Source of the DNA: an uncultured Collinsella sp.
GTDB lineage: Bacteria; Actinomycetota; Coriobacteriia; Coriobacteriales; Coriobacteriaceae
Assembly (NCBI GenBank): GCA_905209455.1
Contig: CAJLTA010000045.1
Coordinates: 1-6,209 of the forward strand
Direction: 5' to 3'
DNA length: 6,209 nt
Part shown: positions 1-6,062 of the stretch, in pieces
Numbering within the stretch: position 1 is the first letter of the stretch
How the letters are laid out: each line of letters starts with the position of its first letter
Made by a program: the position numbers and the translations under genes
Notes under the pieces: generated by a model
Databases searched by the model: none
The model's input: only the letters and a program-made list of their open reading frames with translations
What the model was told of the DNA's origin: nothing

Positions 1-54
1 CTGGTGATCTCCGCCTTGAGAGGGCGGCGTCCTAAACCGCTAGACGAACGGGCC
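1..54 (-). tRNA. tRNA-Glu (anticodon CTC), 3' part cut off by the window edge
   Basis: Read on the minus strand, the gene begins GGCCCGT at base 54. It has a D-arm (GTCT ... AGGAC) with the usual AGCGGTTT loop, then a 5-bp anticodon stem CCGCC/GGCGG closing the loop CTCTCAA. That places anticodon CTC at positions 34-36, which reads GAG (glutamate). The variable region and the 5' side of the T stem (ACCAG) are visible. The T loop and the 3' acceptor strand lie beyond base 1, so I cannot tell whether CCA is encoded. The tRNA lies downstream of cca on the same strand, and a possible promoter of its own sits about 35 bases upstream. Confidence 0.93.
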
Positions 55-88
55 ACATGACATCTGCACTGCCGTGCTGCGAAGAAAT

Positions 89-117
89 ATATTACGGGAC
101 AAAAAACATCAGCGCAA
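89..117 (-). promoter_or_regulatory. Possible promoter for the tRNA-Glu gene
   Basis: On the minus strand, TTGCGC (117-112) and TAATAT (94-89) are separated by 17 bases. An overlapping TATATT (91-86) is an alternative -10. Transcription would start near base 82, leaving a leader of under 30 bases before the tRNA. The -35 match is only 3 of 6, so this rests mainly on the spacing and on the AT-rich patch just upstream of a tRNA. Confidence 0.35.
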
Positions 118-181
118 GAAGAAATTCCAAATTGCCGAAAAATTGTCGGCAGGTTATGGAACACACAGGTAAACTGGGTAG

Positions 182-1576
182 CTAATTCAAGTTGAGATGG
201 ACCAAAAGAGCTTCGCGCTCGTTGGGGATTTTGTCTTCGATCACGGCGTCGAGGGCGGAGTTGAGTAGCTGCCCCAGTTCCGGCCCGGGCTTGACTCCGG
301 CACGGATCAGGTCGCCGCCGTTGATGGCGAGCATCTTGAGCGTATAGGGCTCCCCCGCCTCCAGTAGCTCGTGCTCCATCGCGCGCATCTCCTCAATCGT
401 CTCGACGTAATAGAAGCACGACGGAGCCTTGCCGAGCGTGTCGGCACGCTTAAGATCCATGAGTTCGTCCATCAAACGCGGCGTGTCGACGCCCTCGCCC
501 GAAAGCGCGCGCATCATATTGAGCAGGCAGGAGCGCTCGGGGCGCAGCGGCTTGTCGTGAAATTTGATGAGCAGGCACACATCGCGCACCAGGTCGTGCG
601 AGAGCGCCAGGCGATCCATAATGACGCGCGCTTTCTTGGCGCCGAGCTCGGGATGACCGTAGAAGTGTCCGCTGCCGGCGTGATCGACCGTGAAACACTC
701 GGGCTTGGACACATCGTGCAAAAACGCCGCCCACATCAGGCTCGACGAGGGCGCGACGCCGTCACACAGCGCCAGCTCCCCCGCCACCGTCAGCACACGG
801 GCGATATGCTCGTAGACGTTAAACGCATGATAGACACTTCGCTGATCAAAGCCGCGACCCGCTGCCAACTCGGGCACAGAGGCACAGATGAGCTCGGGAT
901 AGCGAAGCATCGCGTCTCCCCCATGACCGGTCGAAAGAATGCCCTCGAGCTCAATACCCACACGCTCGCGCGCCACAGCATCGAGCAACGGCGCACACTC
1001 AGCAAGCGCGCGCTTTGTCTCGGGCTCAATCATAAAGTCCAGGCGGCAGGCAAAGCGTACCGCACGCAGCATGCGAAGGGCGTCCTCGTTAAAGCGACGC
1101 TTGGGATCGCCGACAGCGCGAATCAGCTTGCGCTCCAAGTCACCCTGGCCGTCGTAGCGGTCGACAAGCCCGCGCTCGGGATGCCAGGCCATGGCGTTGA
1201 CGGTAAAGTCGCGGCGCGCCAGATCGTCCTCGAGCGAGGCGGCACGTTCCACACTCTGGGGATGGCGACCATCGGTGTAAAAGCCATCCAGACGGTACGT
1301 GGTGACCTCGATACGCTCGCCATCGGAAATAGCCGTGATTCCGCCAAATTTAATGCCCGACTCCACAACCGCGATGCCGGCGGCCTCGAGCGCCGCTTTG
1401 GACTCCTGCCACAGGCCGCTACAGCACATATCAACATCGTGGCTGGGGCACCCCATCAGGGCGTCGCGCACCCAACCACCCACGTACCAAGCCTCAAGAC
1501 CAGCCGCCTCAAGCGCGCGCAGGACGCGCAGGGACGCATCGGACGGTTGAGTACCGTTGAGCGAAACATTGCACAT
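182..1576 (-). CDS. cca: CCA-adding tRNA nucleotidyltransferase with HD domain
   Basis: This enzyme adds or repairs the 3' CCA end of tRNAs in the cytoplasm, using CTP and ATP. The 464-residue protein has the class II nucleotidyltransferase head: GGWVRD (33-38) and the metal-binding acidic pair in HDVDM (D47, D49). It is followed by RRDFTVNAM (121-129) and the NEDALRMLRAVRF region (163-175), which shapes the nucleotide pocket. An HD-type phosphohydrolase domain follows, with H287-D288, H308 and H340-D341. The C-terminus has the INGGDLI ... PGPELGQLL pattern (419-438) typical of the HD-containing bacterial form. I chose the ATG at 1576 because AGGAGG sits 8 bases upstream; the open frame runs 26 codons further but nothing supports an earlier start. 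The stop is TAG. The upstream kinase gene ends in a terminator, so cca is probably transcribed alone. The HD domain suggests possible repair or phosphatase side activities, which is inference. Confidence 0.95.
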   Translation of the reverse strand: MCNVSLNGTQPSDASLRVLRALEAAGLEAWYVGGWVRDALMGCPSHDVDMCCSGLWQESKAALEAAGIAVVESGIKFGGITAISDGERIEVTTYRLDGFYTDGRHPQSVERAASLEDDLARRDFTVNAMAWHPERGLVDRYDGQGDLERKLIRAVGDPKRRFNEDALRMLRAVRFACRLDFMIEPETKRALAECAPLLDAVARERVGIELEGILSTGHGGDAMLRYPELICASVPELAAGRGFDQRSVYHAFNVYEHIARVLTVAGELALCDGVAPSSSLMWAAFLHDVSKPECFTVDHAGSGHFYGHPELGAKKARVIMDRLALSHDLVRDVCLLIKFHDKPLRPERSCLLNMMRALSGEGVDTPRLMDELMDLKRADTLGKAPSCFYYVETIEEMRAMEHELLEAGEPYTLKMLAINGGDLIRAGVKPGPELGQLLNSALDAVIEDKIPNEREALLVHLNLN

Positions 1577-1584
1577 GCCTATGG

Positions 1585-1590
1585 CCTCCT
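1585..1590 (-). promoter_or_regulatory. Ribosome binding site that fixes the cca start
   Basis: A full AGGAGG on the minus strand, 8 bases before the ATG at 1576. It argues against the longer open frame that begins at 1654. Confidence 0.85.
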
Positions 1591-1623
1591 GCACATGTGA
1601 GCGTAAATCGATGGTTCTCAAGA

Positions 1624-1632
1624 AGTCTAGCA
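1624..1632 (-). promoter_or_regulatory. Possible extended -10 promoter for cca
   Basis: The minus strand reads TGC followed by TAGACT (a 4 of 6 match to TATAAT), which is an extended -10 arrangement. No convincing -35 lies at 16-18 bases; a TTGACG occurs further upstream but has no properly spaced partner. A start near 1617 would give a leader of about 40 bases. The preceding terminator makes a promoter somewhere in 1577-1711 likely, but its exact place is uncertain. Confidence 0.3.
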
Positions 1633-1711
1633 AGAAACAAGAAAGCGCGCACACGCAATCGCGTCGTCAATTCCATAAAACGAGACAGCAGACGCCATAT
1701 GCGTTCAGTGC

Positions 1712-1749
1712 ACAAAAAACACCCGCCTCGGAGATCCAAAGCGGGTGTT
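1712..1749 (-). terminator. Intrinsic terminator after PfkB copy 1
   Basis: On the minus strand AACACCCGC (1726-1718 is its partner arm; the first arm is 1749-1741) pairs perfectly over 9 bases with GCGGGTGTT. The loop is 14 bases, and the stem runs into TTTTTT (1719-1714). It lies about 22 bases past the TAG stop of the kinase gene at 1772. Confidence 0.88.
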
Positions 1750-1771
1750 CGGCAGCGATTTTTCGATGCGG

Positions 1772-2704
1772 CTAGCAGACCTGACGAACTTCGATGTTCT
1801 TCTTGTATTCGTCCACCTTGGCAAAGTCGCCCAGGCCCGGGCACTCGACCACGTTGGCGCCGGTGGCCATCGACAGACGGAGGGCATCCTCGACGCGCTT
1901 GGGAGCGTCGTGCCATACGGACAGGAAGGCAGCGAGCGAGGAATCGCCGGCGCACACCGTCGACAGCAGCTTGACGTCGAAGGTGCGATTGGCAAACCAG
2001 ATGTGCTCGCCGTTGGAGAAGTACGCACCGGCGCCACCGAGGGTCAGCAGCACGTTCTTGGCGCCCTTAGCGTGCAGCTCGGCCATAGCGCCCTTGACGG
2101 ACTCATCGTCGCCACCGCTCACCTTAATGCCAAAGATGTCGAGCAGCTCGTCGTCATTGGGCTTGATCAGCAGCGGCTCCATGGCAATGAGGTCTGCCAG
2201 CTGATGGCTCGAGATGTCGAGGACGAACTCGGCCCCCTTGGCCTTGACGCGGCGCAGGACCTCGGCCAAGAAGCCCTCGGAAGTGTTGGGAGGCAGCGAG
2301 CCGCTGATGACCAGGCAGGTCATGTCATCGAGCGAATCGATGAGCTCAAACATCTCCTGCTCGTTGGCCTCGTTGATAGCGGCACCGGCGTTGACCATGT
2401 TGTACTCGGTGTCGGGGCCGGCGTTGAGGAACACATTGACGCGCGTAATGCCGTCGGTCCACACGGGTTTGACGGGCACGCCCAGGGCCTCGGCGCCCTT
2501 AACGATAAACTCGCCCGAGAAACCGGCGAAAAAGCCCAGGATCGTGGTGTCGACGCCGTAGTGATCGAGCGTAAACGAGACGTTTAGGCCCTTGCCGTTG
2601 GGCGTGTAGACGGCGTTGCGGGTACGCGTGACGGTGTTGGCAGCAAGACCGTCGCAGGCGATGTTGTAGTCAATAGCGGGATTTGCAGTGAGCGTGTAAA
2701 TCAT
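1772..2704 (-). CDS. pfkB: PfkB-family sugar-phosphate kinase, 1-phosphofructokinase type (copy 1)
   Basis: This is a ribokinase-fold kinase that most likely phosphorylates fructose-1-phosphate to fructose-1,6-bisphosphate with ATP. The 310-residue protein has the family opening YTLTANPAID (3-12, D12 in the substrate site) and NGKGLNVS (36-43). It also has LGFFAGFSGEFI (56-67, very like Gram-positive FruK), TDGITRVN (83-90), SGSLPP (134-139), IKPN (180-183) and CAGDSSLAAF (251-260) with catalytic base D254. Two motif positions are unusual: N36 where most members have Gly (GGKG), and C251 where the anion hole is usually GAGD. The start is the ATG at 2704, preceded by AAAGGA at 6 bases. The GTG at 2719 lies upstream of that ribosome site and is unlikely. 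It is a tandem paralogue of the upstream gene (same length, shared motifs, similar C-terminus) but has its own promoter and terminator. Tagatose-6-phosphate or fructose-6-phosphate kinase are the alternatives. Confidence 0.88.
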   Translation of the reverse strand: MIYTLTANPAIDYNIACDGLAANTVTRTRNAVYTPNGKGLNVSFTLDHYGVDTTILGFFAGFSGEFIVKGAEALGVPVKPVWTDGITRVNVFLNAGPDTEYNMVNAGAAINEANEQEMFELIDSLDDMTCLVISGSLPPNTSEGFLAEVLRRVKAKGAEFVLDISSHQLADLIAMEPLLIKPNDDELLDIFGIKVSGGDDESVKGAMAELHAKGAKNVLLTLGGAGAYFSNGEHIWFANRTFDVKLLSTVCAGDSSLAAFLSVWHDAPKRVEDALRLSMATGANVVECPGLGDFAKVDEYKKNIEVRQVC

Positions 2705-2710
2705 GAATGT

Positions 2711-2716
2711 TCCTTT
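2711..2716 (-). promoter_or_regulatory. Ribosome binding site that decides the copy 1 kinase start
   Basis: AAAGGA on the minus strand ends 6 bases before the ATG at 2704. The possible GTG at 2719 overlaps this site's own upstream edge, so the site serves the ATG. Confidence 0.75.
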
Positions 2717-2738
2717 CACGAAGCAACGTGTTAATGAA

Positions 2739-2767
2739 AGTATATTCCACGCATCGGTAAAAGGCTA
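2739..2767 (-). promoter_or_regulatory. Probable promoter for PfkB copy 1
   Basis: The minus strand has TATACT (2744-2739, 5 of 6 to consensus). A weak -35, TAGCCT (2767-2762, 3 of 6), lies 17 bases upstream. Transcription would begin near 2732, about 28 bases before the ATG. The strong terminator after copy 2 makes a separate promoter here plausible. A short direct repeat, CGGTG-AA-CGGTG (2776-2787), lies just upstream; I cannot say whether it is meaningful. Confidence 0.45.
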
Positions 2768-2833
2768 GGACAACTCGGTGAACGGTGTGGAAGCGATGAA
2801 GTACGGCGGGACACCTCTCCCCCGTGGCGGAAC

Positions 2834-2863
2834 AAAAAGGCGCCCCAGCCAAACCGGGGCGCC
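2834..2863 (-). terminator. Strong intrinsic terminator after PfkB copy 2
   Basis: On the minus strand GGCGCCCC (2863-2856) pairs perfectly with GGGGCGCC (2846-2839) across a 9-base loop, followed by TTTTT (2838-2834). It lies about 28 bases past the TAA stop at 2892 and should separate the two kinase transcripts. Confidence 0.93.
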
Positions 2864-2891
2864 ACATGCGCACGAATATGTCGCGGTTCGA

Positions 2892-3824
2892 TTACTGACG
2901 ATCGAGCTTGCGGACGGCAACGCGCTTGCTGTACTCGTCGACGTGACCGAAGTCACCGATGCCGACGGACTCGGCAACGTTGGCGCCGGTGGCCATAGCG
3001 AGCTTCATGGCCTCCTCGACGTTGTCGCGATCCCTGTACCACTTGTGCAGGAACGCAGCGAGGGTGCAGTCGCCGGCGCAGACGGAAGAAACCAGCTTGA
3101 TGTTGAACTCACGCTTGGCGTACCAGATGTCCTCGCCGTTGGAGAAGTAAGCGTCGCCGCGGCTACCACGGGTGAGCAGCACGTTCTGAACGCCAGCGTC
3201 GTGAGCCATCTTCATGGCAACGCGAACCTCGTCGTCGGTGTCGACCGGCACGCCGAAGATGGCCTTCATCTCGTGATGGTTCGGCTTGATGAGCAGCGGC
3301 TTCTTGTGAGCGAGCTCCTTGAGCTTGTCGGAGGACAGGTCCAGGACGACGTCGGCGCCACGGGCCTGAGCGTGCTCCATGACCTGAGCCAGGAAGTCGG
3401 GTGTAGCTTTGGGAGGCACGGAGCCGGAGACGATCAGGCACTCGAGATCGCCCGCGGTGTCCAGGATGTTGTAGAGCTCCTCCTGGTGCTGCGGCGTGAT
3501 CGGAGCACCCGGGTTCAGAATGCCGTACTCGTGCTGGCCATCGTTGACGTAGGTGTTAATGCGCGTGATACCGTCGGTCCAGACCGGGCGGCAGAGGCAA
3601 CCCAGGTTCATGACCTCCTCGACGATGAACTTGCCCGTGAAGCCGGCGAAGAAGCCGAGCGCGACGGTGTCGACGCCCATCTTCTTAAAGGCGAAGGACA
3701 CGTCGAGGCCCTTGCCGTTAGCCGTGTAGCTGGCCGAGCCGGTGCGGACGTTCTCGTCGGGCTCGAGCGGAGAGCTCGAAACCGTCATGTCGACAGCCGG
3801 GTTAGCGGTTAGCGTGTAGAACAT
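2892..3824 (-). CDS. pfkB: PfkB-family sugar-phosphate kinase, 1-phosphofructokinase type (copy 2)
   Basis: This is a paralogue of the next gene downstream, also 310 residues and of the same ribokinase fold. It shows YTLTANPAVD (3-12, D12), NGKGLDVS (36-43), LGFFAGFTGKFIVEE (56-70), TDGITRIN (83-90), SGSVPP (133-138), IKPN (179-182) and CAGDCTLAAF (249-258) with catalytic base D252. It shares the N36 and Cys-AGD departures with copy 1. It differs at residue 41, where Asp (codon GAC) replaces the Asn of the family GKGxN motif, and it has extra cysteines (C76, C78, C253). The ATG at 3824 follows AGGGGG at 8 bases. The gene lies 74 bases after ptsI, with a hairpin but no U-tract between them, so it may be co-transcribed with ptsI. 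The likely reaction is fructose-1-phosphate to fructose-1,6-bisphosphate; because of residue 41 the substrate is less certain than for copy 1. Confidence 0.87.
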   Translation of the reverse strand: MFYTLTANPAVDMTVSSSPLEPDENVRTGSASYTANGKGLDVSFAFKKMGVDTVALGFFAGFTGKFIVEEVMNLGCLCRPVWTDGITRINTYVNDGQHEYGILNPGAPITPQHQEELYNILDTAGDLECLIVSGSVPPKATPDFLAQVMEHAQARGADVVLDLSSDKLKELAHKKPLLIKPNHHEMKAIFGVPVDTDDEVRVAMKMAHDAGVQNVLLTRGSRGDAYFSNGEDIWYAKREFNIKLVSSVCAGDCTLAAFLHKWYRDRDNVEEAMKLAMATGANVAESVGIGDFGHVDEYSKRVAVRKLDRQ

Positions 3825-3846
3825 TTACAGTACCCCCTGTATATGT

Positions 3847-3888
3847 GAGGGCCGCGTGGCCGGCCCATTCCAACCACGCGGTTACCTC
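3847..3888 (-). other. Hairpin without U-tract between ptsI and PfkB copy 2
   Basis: On the minus strand CCGCGTGG (3881-3874) pairs perfectly with CCACGCGG (3859-3852) around a 14-base loop. Outer arms GAGG (3888-3885) and CCTC (3850-3847) can add four more pairs across an asymmetric internal loop. It is followed by ACATATACAGG rather than a run of T, so it does not look like a classical intrinsic terminator. A processing or mRNA-stabilising element, or a weak attenuator, would fit a PTS-plus-kinase operon. Confidence 0.6.
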
Positions 3889-3898
3889 TGATACCAAA

Positions 3899-5602
3899 TT
3901 AGCGAGCTGCGGACTCGAGCAGTGCCTTGACCTCGGCGGCGGTGTTGCAGGCGAGCGCCTTCTCGGCGAGCTCGTCGCACTCGGCCTTGGTCCACTGGCT
4001 GATGGTCTTGCGGGCGCGCAGGATCGACGGAGCGCTCATCGAGAACTCCTCCAGGCCCCAGCTGATCAGCAGCGGCTCGAGCAGCGGATCGGCAGCGGCC
4101 TCGCCGCACATACCGACCATGATGCCGGCCTTCACGCCGCTCTCGATGATGTTCTTGAGCGAGCGGAGCACGGCGGGATAGTACACCTGGTACAGGTTGG
4201 AGATGGTGTCGTTGCCACGGTCGGCGCACATGGTGTAGCCGATCAGGTCGTTGGTGCCGATGGAGAAGAAGTCGGCGACCTCGGCAAGACGGTCTGCGAG
4301 CAGCGAAGCGGCGGGCGTCTCGACCATAATGCCGACCTCGATGTTCTCGTTGAACTTTCGACCCTCTTCGGTCAGCTCGGCCTTGCACTGCTCGACGAGC
4401 TCCTTGACAGCCAAGACCTCCTCGACGCAGGTGACGAGCGGGATCATGATCTTGACGTCACCGAAGGCGCTAGCGCGCAGCAGAGCGCGGAGCTGGACCT
4501 TGTACTGGTCGGGATTGGCCAGGCAGTAACGCACGGCGCGGAAGCCCATGAAGGGGTTATCTTCCTTGACCATGTGCAGATACGGAATCTCCTTGTCGCC
4601 GCCCACATCGAGCGTGCGGATGATGACCGGAGCACCCTTGAGCGCGCTGGCGACCTTACGGTAGGCGTTGAACTGCTCCTCCTCGGAAGGAAGCTCAGCA
4701 GAGTCCATGAACAGGAACTCGGAGCGGAACAGACCGATGGCCTCGGCGTCGTGATCGAGCGCGTTGGGCACGTCATCGGGGTTACCGATGTTGCAGGCGA
4801 TGATCTTCTTGATGCCATCGGCAGTCACGGACGGCTTGCCACGGAAGGCCTCGAGGGCTGCCTTCTCGGCAGCGAAGGCCTCGGCCTTGGCGGTGTAGGC
4901 AGCGAGCGTCTCCTCGTCGGGATCGGCCTCAACGATACCCTTGCCACCGTCGACGACAACGGTCATACCGTTGCGCAGCGCGGTGCAGCTGTTGGAAACC
5001 GAAAGGACAGCCGGGATCTCAAGGGCGCGCGCAATAATCGCGGAATGCGACGTGCGGCCACCGGTCTCGGTGACGATACCGGCAACGTGGGCCTTATCGA
5101 TCGTGGCGGTCATGGACGGCGTGAGGTCGTGCACGACAACGACAGTGTTCTCGGGCAGGACGGAGAGGTCGACGACCTCCTTGCCCAGCAGCTCGGCCAG
5201 AATACCGGTGCGGATGTCGGCGATGTCGGCCGCGCGCAGACGGAACATCTCGTCGTCCATAGACAGGAACATGTTCTCGAACATGGTCGAGGTGTCCATG
5301 AGCGCCTGCTCGGCGCAGGTACCGCCGTCAATGGCGGCGTTGATGGCGTCGGTCATGCCCGGGTCCTGAGCCAAGACAATGTGTCCGCTCATGATCTCGG
5401 CCTCGGCCTCGCCCACCGTCTCCTTCATGTGGTCGGCCTGAGCCTGGGTCTTCTCGCAGAAGACCGAAAGAGCGGACTGATAGCGCTCCTTCTCTGCTGC
5501 CGAATCAGCAACCTCGTGCGGCTCAAACGTCAAGTCGGGATCGACGGCAACCATGACGGTGCCGATACCGATGCCCTCGGAAGCGTTGACTCCCTGATAC
5601 AT
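3899..5602 (-). CDS. ptsI: PTS Enzyme I (phosphoenolpyruvate-protein phosphotransferase)
   Basis: Enzyme I takes phosphate from PEP onto a histidine and passes it to HPr, the first step of all PTS sugar uptake, in the cytoplasm. The 567-residue protein is about normal length. Its domains run in the usual order: N-terminal GVNASEGIGIG (4-14), an HPr-binding helical region (about 30-140), and the phosphohistidine loop GGRTSHSAIIAR (181-192, H186). Then comes a C-terminal PEP-binding barrel with GLFRSEFLFM (290-299), IRTLDVGGDKEIPY (328-341), NPFMGFRAVR (349-358), FFSIGTNDL (445-453, N451 and D452) and MCGE (498-501, catalytic C499). These residues match the E. coli H189, N454/D455 and C502 with a constant offset of 3. 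After NDL it reads IGYT rather than the usual TQYT. I chose the ATG at 5602 because AGAGG lies 7 bases upstream; the ATG at 5608 is too close to that site, and the open frame to 5656 has no support. Confidence 0.96.
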   Translation of the reverse strand: MYQGVNASEGIGIGTVMVAVDPDLTFEPHEVADSAAEKERYQSALSVFCEKTQAQADHMKETVGEAEAEIMSGHIVLAQDPGMTDAINAAIDGGTCAEQALMDTSTMFENMFLSMDDEMFRLRAADIADIRTGILAELLGKEVVDLSVLPENTVVVVHDLTPSMTATIDKAHVAGIVTETGGRTSHSAIIARALEIPAVLSVSNSCTALRNGMTVVVDGGKGIVEADPDEETLAAYTAKAEAFAAEKAALEAFRGKPSVTADGIKKIIACNIGNPDDVPNALDHDAEAIGLFRSEFLFMDSAELPSEEEQFNAYRKVASALKGAPVIIRTLDVGGDKEIPYLHMVKEDNPFMGFRAVRYCLANPDQYKVQLRALLRASAFGDVKIMIPLVTCVEEVLAVKELVEQCKAELTEEGRKFNENIEVGIMVETPAASLLADRLAEVADFFSIGTNDLIGYTMCADRGNDTISNLYQVYYPAVLRSLKNIIESGVKAGIMVGMCGEAAADPLLEPLLISWGLEEFSMSAPSILRARKTISQWTKAECDELAEKALACNTAAEVKALLESAAR

Positions 5603-5609
5603 TCCCATT

Positions 5610-5614
5610 CCTCT
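5610..5614 (-). promoter_or_regulatory. Ribosome binding site that decides the ptsI start
   Basis: AGAGG within a purine-rich stretch on the minus strand, 7 bases before the ATG at 5602. The in-frame ATG at 5608 begins just one base after it, too near for normal initiation. Confidence 0.75.
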
Positions 5615-5654
5615 CTCCGTGTCATGTGATAAAGCGTTTTGCCATATCCATGAC

Positions 5655-5690
5655 AAAAGAGCGCAGCTACCTTACAACAGGTCACTGCGC
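5655..5690 (-). terminator. Terminator or attenuator between ptsH and ptsI
   Basis: On the minus strand GCGCAG (5690-5685) pairs with CTGCGC (5666-5661). A T-G wobble and one G-A mismatch lead to an inner ACCT/AGGT helix (5682-5679 with 5672-5669) and a 6-base loop. The stem is followed by TCTTTTGT. This is the form of an intrinsic terminator with a modest U-tract, about 45 bases past the ptsH stop. Partial readthrough would give more HPr than Enzyme I. Confidence 0.7.
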
Positions 5691-5735
5691 CCCCAAATAT
5701 GAACTTAGTTGTTCAACATGCGACCCGTTTGAGTT

Positions 5736-5999
5736 CTACTCGCCAAGACCGCTCTTGATGAGCTCGATGGCAGCAGCCAGAGCCTCGGCCTCGTCAGCGC
5801 CGTCGCACTTGACCTCGACCTCGGTGCCGCAGGGGATACCAGCAGCCATGAGGGCCATCGGGGACTTGCCGTTGACCTCCTTCTCGGGGGTAACGACCGT
5901 CACGTCACAGGCATACTTGCCCATGGTGGAGGCGAACAGACCAGCCGGACGCATGTGCAGACCCTGAGGATTAACGAGGGTAGCCTTCTCAGAAACCAT
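5736..5999 (-). CDS. ptsH: PTS phosphocarrier protein HPr
   Basis: HPr receives phosphate from Enzyme I on a histidine and hands it to the sugar-specific IIA proteins. The 87-residue protein is of normal length. The active-site segment GLHMRPAG (13-20) carries H15, with R17 and P18 following. The regulatory-serine region reads VNGKSPMALMAAGI (42-55), placing a serine exactly at position 46, the HPr-kinase site of low-GC Gram-positives. Residue 47 is Pro where Ile or Leu is usual. The C-terminal helix DEAEALAAAIELIKSGLGE closes the fold. The ATG at 5999 has AGGAG at 6 bases; the open frame continues upstream to 6056 but would run through the leader hairpins. It lies 133 bases before ptsI with a terminator-like hairpin between them, so HPr is probably made both alone and with Enzyme I. 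Confidence 0.96.
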   Translation of the reverse strand: MVSEKATLVNPQGLHMRPAGLFASTMGKYACDVTVVTPEKEVNGKSPMALMAAGIPCGTEVEVKCDGADEAEALAAAIELIKSGLGE

Positions 6000-6002
6000 A
6001 GT

Positions 6003-6049
6003 TGACTCCTTTTTGTGTTTAACCCCTGTCATACATGTGGCAGGAGTCA
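6003..6049 (-). promoter_or_regulatory. ptsH leader: inverted repeat covering the ribosome binding site
   Basis: On the minus-strand transcript TGACTCCT (6049-6042) is perfectly complementary to AGGAGTCA (6010-6003). The second arm contains the whole ptsH ribosome site AGGAG, so the 8-bp helix, with a 31-base loop, would hide it. A competing hairpin, CCTG (6044-6041) with CAGG (6028-6025) plus an inner CA/TG pair, uses part of the same upstream arm and would free the site. The repeat is seen directly; its use as a translational switch is inference. Confidence 0.5.
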
Positions 6050-6062
6050 GATTCACGACGTT

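Noticed and set aside
134..150. GCCGA ... TCGGC hairpin downstream of cca as a terminator
   Set aside because: It has only five pairs, and AATTTGG follows instead of a run of T, so it is too weak to call.
371..1600. 409-codon plus-strand open frame opposite cca
   Set aside because: It mirrors the cca codons and shows no family motif. The cca protein on the minus strand has all expected catalytic residues.
1577..1654. 26-residue N-terminal extension of cca
   Set aside because: The extension has no homology features, and a full AGGAGG sits at the right distance from the internal ATG at 1576.
1745..3812. Plus-strand open frames of 280 and 344 codons opposite the two kinases
   Set aside because: They resemble each other only because the genes beneath them are paralogues. 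They lack start signals and motifs, and one would run through a terminator.
3845..5629. 594-codon open frame on the plus strand, opposite ptsI
   Set aside because: It is antisense to a clear Enzyme I gene in the complementary frame. It has no recognisable domain or ribosome site, and its length is explained by the codon bias of the gene on the other strand.
5622..5651. Nine-codon open frame (MDMAKRFIT) between ptsH and ptsI
   Set aside because: It has no ribosome site, starts inside the terminator tail, and shows no regulatory codon pattern.
5626..5656. TTGTCA with TATCAC as a separate ptsI promoter
   Set aside because: The -35 matches well, but the spacer is 19 bases and the -10 is poor. 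It is kept only as a possibility linked to the ptsH-ptsI spacer.
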